NCBI GenBank assembly: GCA_964034945.1
Contig: OZ035963.1
Coordinates: 1,736,001 to 1,800,000, forward strand
DNA length: 64,000 bases
Direction of reading: 5' to 3'
DNA from: Chrysopilus asiliformis
Taxonomy: Eukaryota > Arthropoda > Insecta > Diptera > Rhagionidae
A program made the translations under genes and the position numbers. The notes under the pieces were generated by a model. It was given only the letters and a program-made list of their open reading frames with translations. It ran no database searches and was not told the DNA's origin. Positions within the stretch are counted from its first letter, which is position 1. Every line of letters starts with the position of its first letter. Of this stretch, positions 60,258 through 64,000 are shown piece after piece.

Positions 60258-63200
60258 AATTTAGAAAGAAGTTTACACTCATAGAATTTAATATTAGGGA
60301 GATGTTATTTTTTATTCCATTTGATCTTGTTGAATGTATGTAAACTGGTAAGTATAAAAAATTAGAAATTAAAATTAGTTGATTTCCCGAAAAATGTTAT
60401 TACCTGAATTCATATTTTTTTTACTCATCCATTTTAAGGTTTTTTTTTTGATATTGCACAACAGTTCCGCAATTTCTGTTCGATTTTAAAAGTTTCACAA
60501 TATTTTTCACTTAATTTGTTGGAAATTTATATCACGACTTAAAAATTATAAAATCTTTAGTTTACATTAGGTTGTACGTAAGTTCCACACATTTACGATG
60601 TCAAATAATCGCAGGGATGTGAAATTCATTTTGAATAGCAGACAAACGATCAGAACTAAATAAAAACAATTGAAAATAAATGTGATGTAAAATTTATCAA
60701 TTGAAACGAGAAAATTGCTTATGCTTGAGACCGCAGACACTGGAAAACTGAAGTCTGAGGCGGTCGTTGTTGAGCTTTTTGTGTATACTTCCCACAACAA
60801 TTCGGATAACAGTGATCATCTTTGTAAGCAAAGACCCAAGAGCTCCTTAAAGTATACCGTTTGGAAACGTTCGTTATCTGGAAGGATGTACGACACTTTT
60901 GTCATAGTGAATGTGTTATATTTTTCGCAAAATCCCCATTGAAAATTTTATGCTAGTGGTATTTGTTGTTACCAGCCCATTGAGACCACACAACCTTAAC
61001 GGGATCCAGAATTATTGTGGAATTTGTGTGGGAAGGAAGCAAAAGAACTTCATATGTTTGAATAGACACAAGAAGCAGTTCGTACAATCTTTTGGTTGTC
61101 GTTGTTTTCATCGTGCGACCGACATTGGTATTGTTAGTGCATGGCAGATGATGGCAGAGGGGCTCCTGTTGTTTTGTGGATGAGAAAAAAGCTTTTTTCG
61201 GTTAAAAGTTCTTCGTCCTTTTTGGACTTTCTTATTTTTCATTTTTCCGTTTGCGCGCGCACGCTCCCCACGTATTCCCGTCATTATCCCTCTGTATCTG
61301 TTTTGGTTTTTGGGGCACTCCGCTTTTAGAGATGGGTAAGCGCAAAGCCCACTTATTTTTTCTTTCGTTCATGTATGAAGGGAGCTTAGCATTGGAAAGC
61401 TGAAATTGGGACTGTTAACCGTACAATACGGCTAGGATGGATCAAGATGAGCGGCAGCGGGATGAACAAACACCATTCACCATCGGGTGGGTACTAAGAA
61501 GCAGAAGGAAAATCCTAGAAAATATACAAGGGTGACCGCCCCCATTCTCCGAAAAAAGCAATTTTGGCTGCAGTTTCATCGTAAAGTTCGACAACTTTGG
61601 AAAACTCTCGGGTAGTTTGGTGCCAGTTAGCTACGAACTTAGTACAGGTAGAGACGAGTTTTAATTTTTCGGTCTCACCCGGGGTGGATTGGTATATAAC
61701 AACAATAACAACAACAGCAACAACCAGAATACCACCAACAACAAAAATCTAAAAAAGAGTCAAGTTGAAATAAGAAGAAGATCAAGTTATAAAGTTGATT
61801 TCGAACAAAACGAACAACAACAAGATTTTTTTTTTATCGGAATATAAGAAATTGAGCGAAATTTTGTGTGTGTTCGTGCCAAAAAAAAAAAGGAACATAG
61901 ATTTTTTGCCATTTAAATTTTTTCGAAAAAACCGTTTTACTGTTCGCTGTTGTGGAGGAATAAAAAGTTCTCGTTCGTTCATCTCTGATGGTTTCGACTA
62001 TCTCGGTCTTATAGTTATTCTGGCGATGAAACAAGAAAAGTCGAGAACAAGTCATCGAAAATAGTATGAAAGTGGATTTTACCCATAGAACATTCACAAA
62101 GTGACGCCAAAAAATGAAATTATATAGTATATGAACACGGAGACTTATATATATAGCACTATATATACAATATAAAAATCAAAAAGTTTCGCGATTTATT
62201 TCAAAGTTGTGCTCGCCTACTAAAATGATGATCAAAATATTGAAAACTTTGTTGAAAACTTTTCAACTTACTTTGTGTCTTTAAGTTTTCAATTTTGCTT
62301 AACTGTGCAGGTCATTTTTTTTTCTAATGTTATTTTTAAACTTCCGATTTAAATACAAGACTTTGAAGTGATAATTTTGTCGTGCAGGTGAAGAATTTCT
62401 TTTTTTTTGCCGTCTTCAAAAAGCACATGATATTAACGTGCTTTTCAATCAAAGTAAAATTTTAACCAATAAGATTTGTCTACTGTTATTGTTGTTGTAT
62501 CTATTTGTTTAAAAATTAAACATATTTGTAACGAATACTACAATAGTTATTATTATTATTAGTACTACTATAAAAACTTAGTTTTTAAATCCTTTTTTAT
62601 TAATTTTTTAATTGTTTTAGCTTAAATTTTTCCAAATTCAAATGCGACGATATATTTTTTAAATTTAAGTTCTAATTTATTAATGCTCTAGAAAAATTTC
62701 AAAGGCAGTCAAAAATTCCTAGTCACTTTAAAAGTGTCTACAAGTGCGACTTTTCTTGTGCAAAAGAATCAAAATGTGAATTTTAATAAATTGAATGGTC
62801 AAAAGTATTAAACTTCTTTTCCCAATTTCCAATAATAACGCAAAATTTCAAATTGTGACTAAAATTACTGCGTCAAAGTGTTGCAAATGGCTGTACACAA
62901 GTTAGTAAGGTGATTTACACATAAAAATTTTCGTACGAAATTTAAATACACTGATTTTAATGCGTATTTGGTAACAAGTTCTGCAGAGCACCAATGTCGT
63001 GCGTGTTTATTGTAAAAAAAAATTACACGAAATTCAATGGTACTGTTAATTTAATATTTGCATGTCGATAAAATTTGATAAAGAACCCAGGGGAAAAAAA
63101 ATTAAATAATTGACTGGCTTGTGTGTGGACGGGCAGAAGAAAACGGATAAAATAATAATAATTTTCAAAAAAAAAAACATCAAAGTGTAATGTAACATAT

Positions 63201-63362
63201 CAAAGTTATTTTTTTCAATAAAAAAAAAATGTTTGTGTGGAGTTTTCTTCAATAGATTTCGACGATGCTAGAGCAAAGTACACATACATAAGTTTTACTT
63301 AAACTATCAGGAGTTACTGGTGATTACTCAGCCGGGTGATTTTTTTTTCTCATCACGAATCG
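60258..63362. other. probable 5' region of the downstream gene
   Basis: No complete gene seen. Frames at 60.7-61.3 kb (up to 90 codons) overlap one another without domains. From about 61,300 the sequence becomes more mixed, with a CAA-rich tract at 61699-61757 (typical of fly 5' UTRs). From there to 63,362 there are many short ATG-stop frames. This may hold leader exons and the promoter of the gene starting at 63363; exon boundaries cannot be fixed without transcript data. Confidence 0.4.
61699..61757 (+). repeat. CAA-rich low-complexity tract
   Basis: Repeated AACAACAATAACAACAACAG and similar. Fly leaders and coding regions often carry such tracts; here no long frame includes it. Confidence 0.7.
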
Positions 63363-64000
63363 ATGATGGCTTTAGCTAAACGCCCCTTGACAAAAGATAC
63401 ATCAATTGAAAATGTTGTAAAGAACGAAGAACAGGAGATTGCAATTAAGCGAAAGAAACGTTCTAGCCGCGAAGATGTCGAGTTGTCAGCGAAACAACAG
63501 CATCACCAGCAACAGGACGAAAAGGCGACTTTGCCACAGAAAAAACGAGCACTATTGCCTGGCGGTACGGTCAATGGGAAAATTACAAATAATGCGAAAT
63601 TGAATTTGTCCGAGGATCAGGACGATGAGACTTTAATTCGAGAAACGCAGGCAGCATTAAAAAGTCTTTCTGGGAGCTGGCCTGACGCTCGTGGCTCCAT
63701 GTATCGGCTAAATGATCAGGATGAGAATCCACCTTTTCAAAATTTATTTGAGGAAAAGCACAAAGTTTCGCCAACAAATCAAGACAGTTACAATTCGTTT
63801 CAAAAGTACTCATCAAAATTTGACGGTAAGAACTTTAAACGTGAGACGGACTATTTGTACTTCTCGAAACAGAAGGAGAATGACCAGGCTCGACTGAATT
63901 CCCAGTATAAGATCAGCAGTGATTATGAAGATCATCACAGCCCAAAAATGGATCTCAATGGATCTATGGTTGATGATATTCGAAAGAAATTCGAAAGCGG
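63363..64000 (+). CDS. N-terminal part of an unrecognised basic, probably nuclear protein (partial, 212 codons)
   Basis: Open from ATG-ATG at 63363 to the window edge with balanced, coding-like codon use. An in-frame TGA at 63321 lies upstream, so this is the first start unless an exon is spliced in. The protein is polar and basic: KRKKR at residues 29-33 and KKR at 60-62 (possible nuclear signals), a Gln/His-rich run at 45-51, then a less variable-looking block around 90-130 (ETLIRETQAALKSLSGSWPD, then PPFQNLFEEK) that may be a family signature. The rest (about 135-212) is Lys/Asp/Ser-rich. No zinc finger or other domain lies within the visible part. A GGTAAG at 63824 resembles a splice donor, but the frame and composition continue through it. 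The gene continues beyond the window; no symbol assigned. Confidence 0.88.
   Translation, partial: MMALAKRPLTKDTSIENVVKNEEQEIAIKRKKRSSREDVELSAKQQHHQQQDEKATLPQKKRALLPGGTVNGKITNNAKLNLSEDQDDETLIRETQAALKSLSGSWPDARGSMYRLNDQDENPPFQNLFEEKHKVSPTNQDSYNSFQKYSSKFDGKNFKRETDYLYFSKQKENDQARLNSQYKISSDYEDHHSPKMDLNGSMVDDIRKKFES

Overview
The window looks like nuclear DNA of a dipteran insect, most likely a brachyceran fly. It is strongly AT-rich. The one spliced gene I could rebuild has introns of 76 and 82 bp, typical of fly genes. An intronless gene has a TATA box plus TCAGTT-like initiators. The repeats include Helitron/DINE-1-like elements carrying (GTCY)n microsatellites, as known from flies. I see no rRNA, tRNA, CRISPR array or bacterial-type operon.

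Layout: positions 1 to about 51,900 hold almost no convincing genes. They are gene-poor sequence filled with small DNA transposons: Tc1/mariner relics (3.3 and 19.0 kb), TTAA-flanked palindromic elements (4.0 and 11.3 kb), two HINE/DINE-like elements (10.7 and 16.5 kb), several Helitron-type copies (8.3, 22.1, 24.7, 26.3, 31.3, 49.0 and 56.1 kb), two 1.14-kb hAT elements with perfect 8-bp target duplications (17.8 and 45.7 kb), a PIF/Harbinger-like element split by the second hAT copy (44.6-46.9 kb), and a series of short palindromic MITEs. Two further MITE families have one copy each near the left or middle of the window and one near 59-60 kb.

A small gene island lies at 51.9-54.8 kb. It has an intronless 249-residue ORF on the + strand (52,019-52,768), convergent with a three-exon gene on the - strand (54,814 down to 54,069; 195 residues). 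An hAT MITE with an intact target duplication sits between their 3' ends. At the right edge a large ORF opens at 63,363 and runs off the window; it encodes the N-terminus of a basic, probably nuclear protein, and the 1-2 kb before it looks like fly 5' UTR or promoter-proximal DNA. I cannot assign a family to any of the three proteins.

The main points of interest are: a composite repeat at 8 kb where a HINE-like end and a Helitron body meet inside one shared microsatellite; an hAT family reduced to its first, zinc-finger exon; a Helitron family whose internal ~160-bp unit varies in number; and the three unassigned genes. Most other open frames are the length expected by chance at this base composition and are not annotated.
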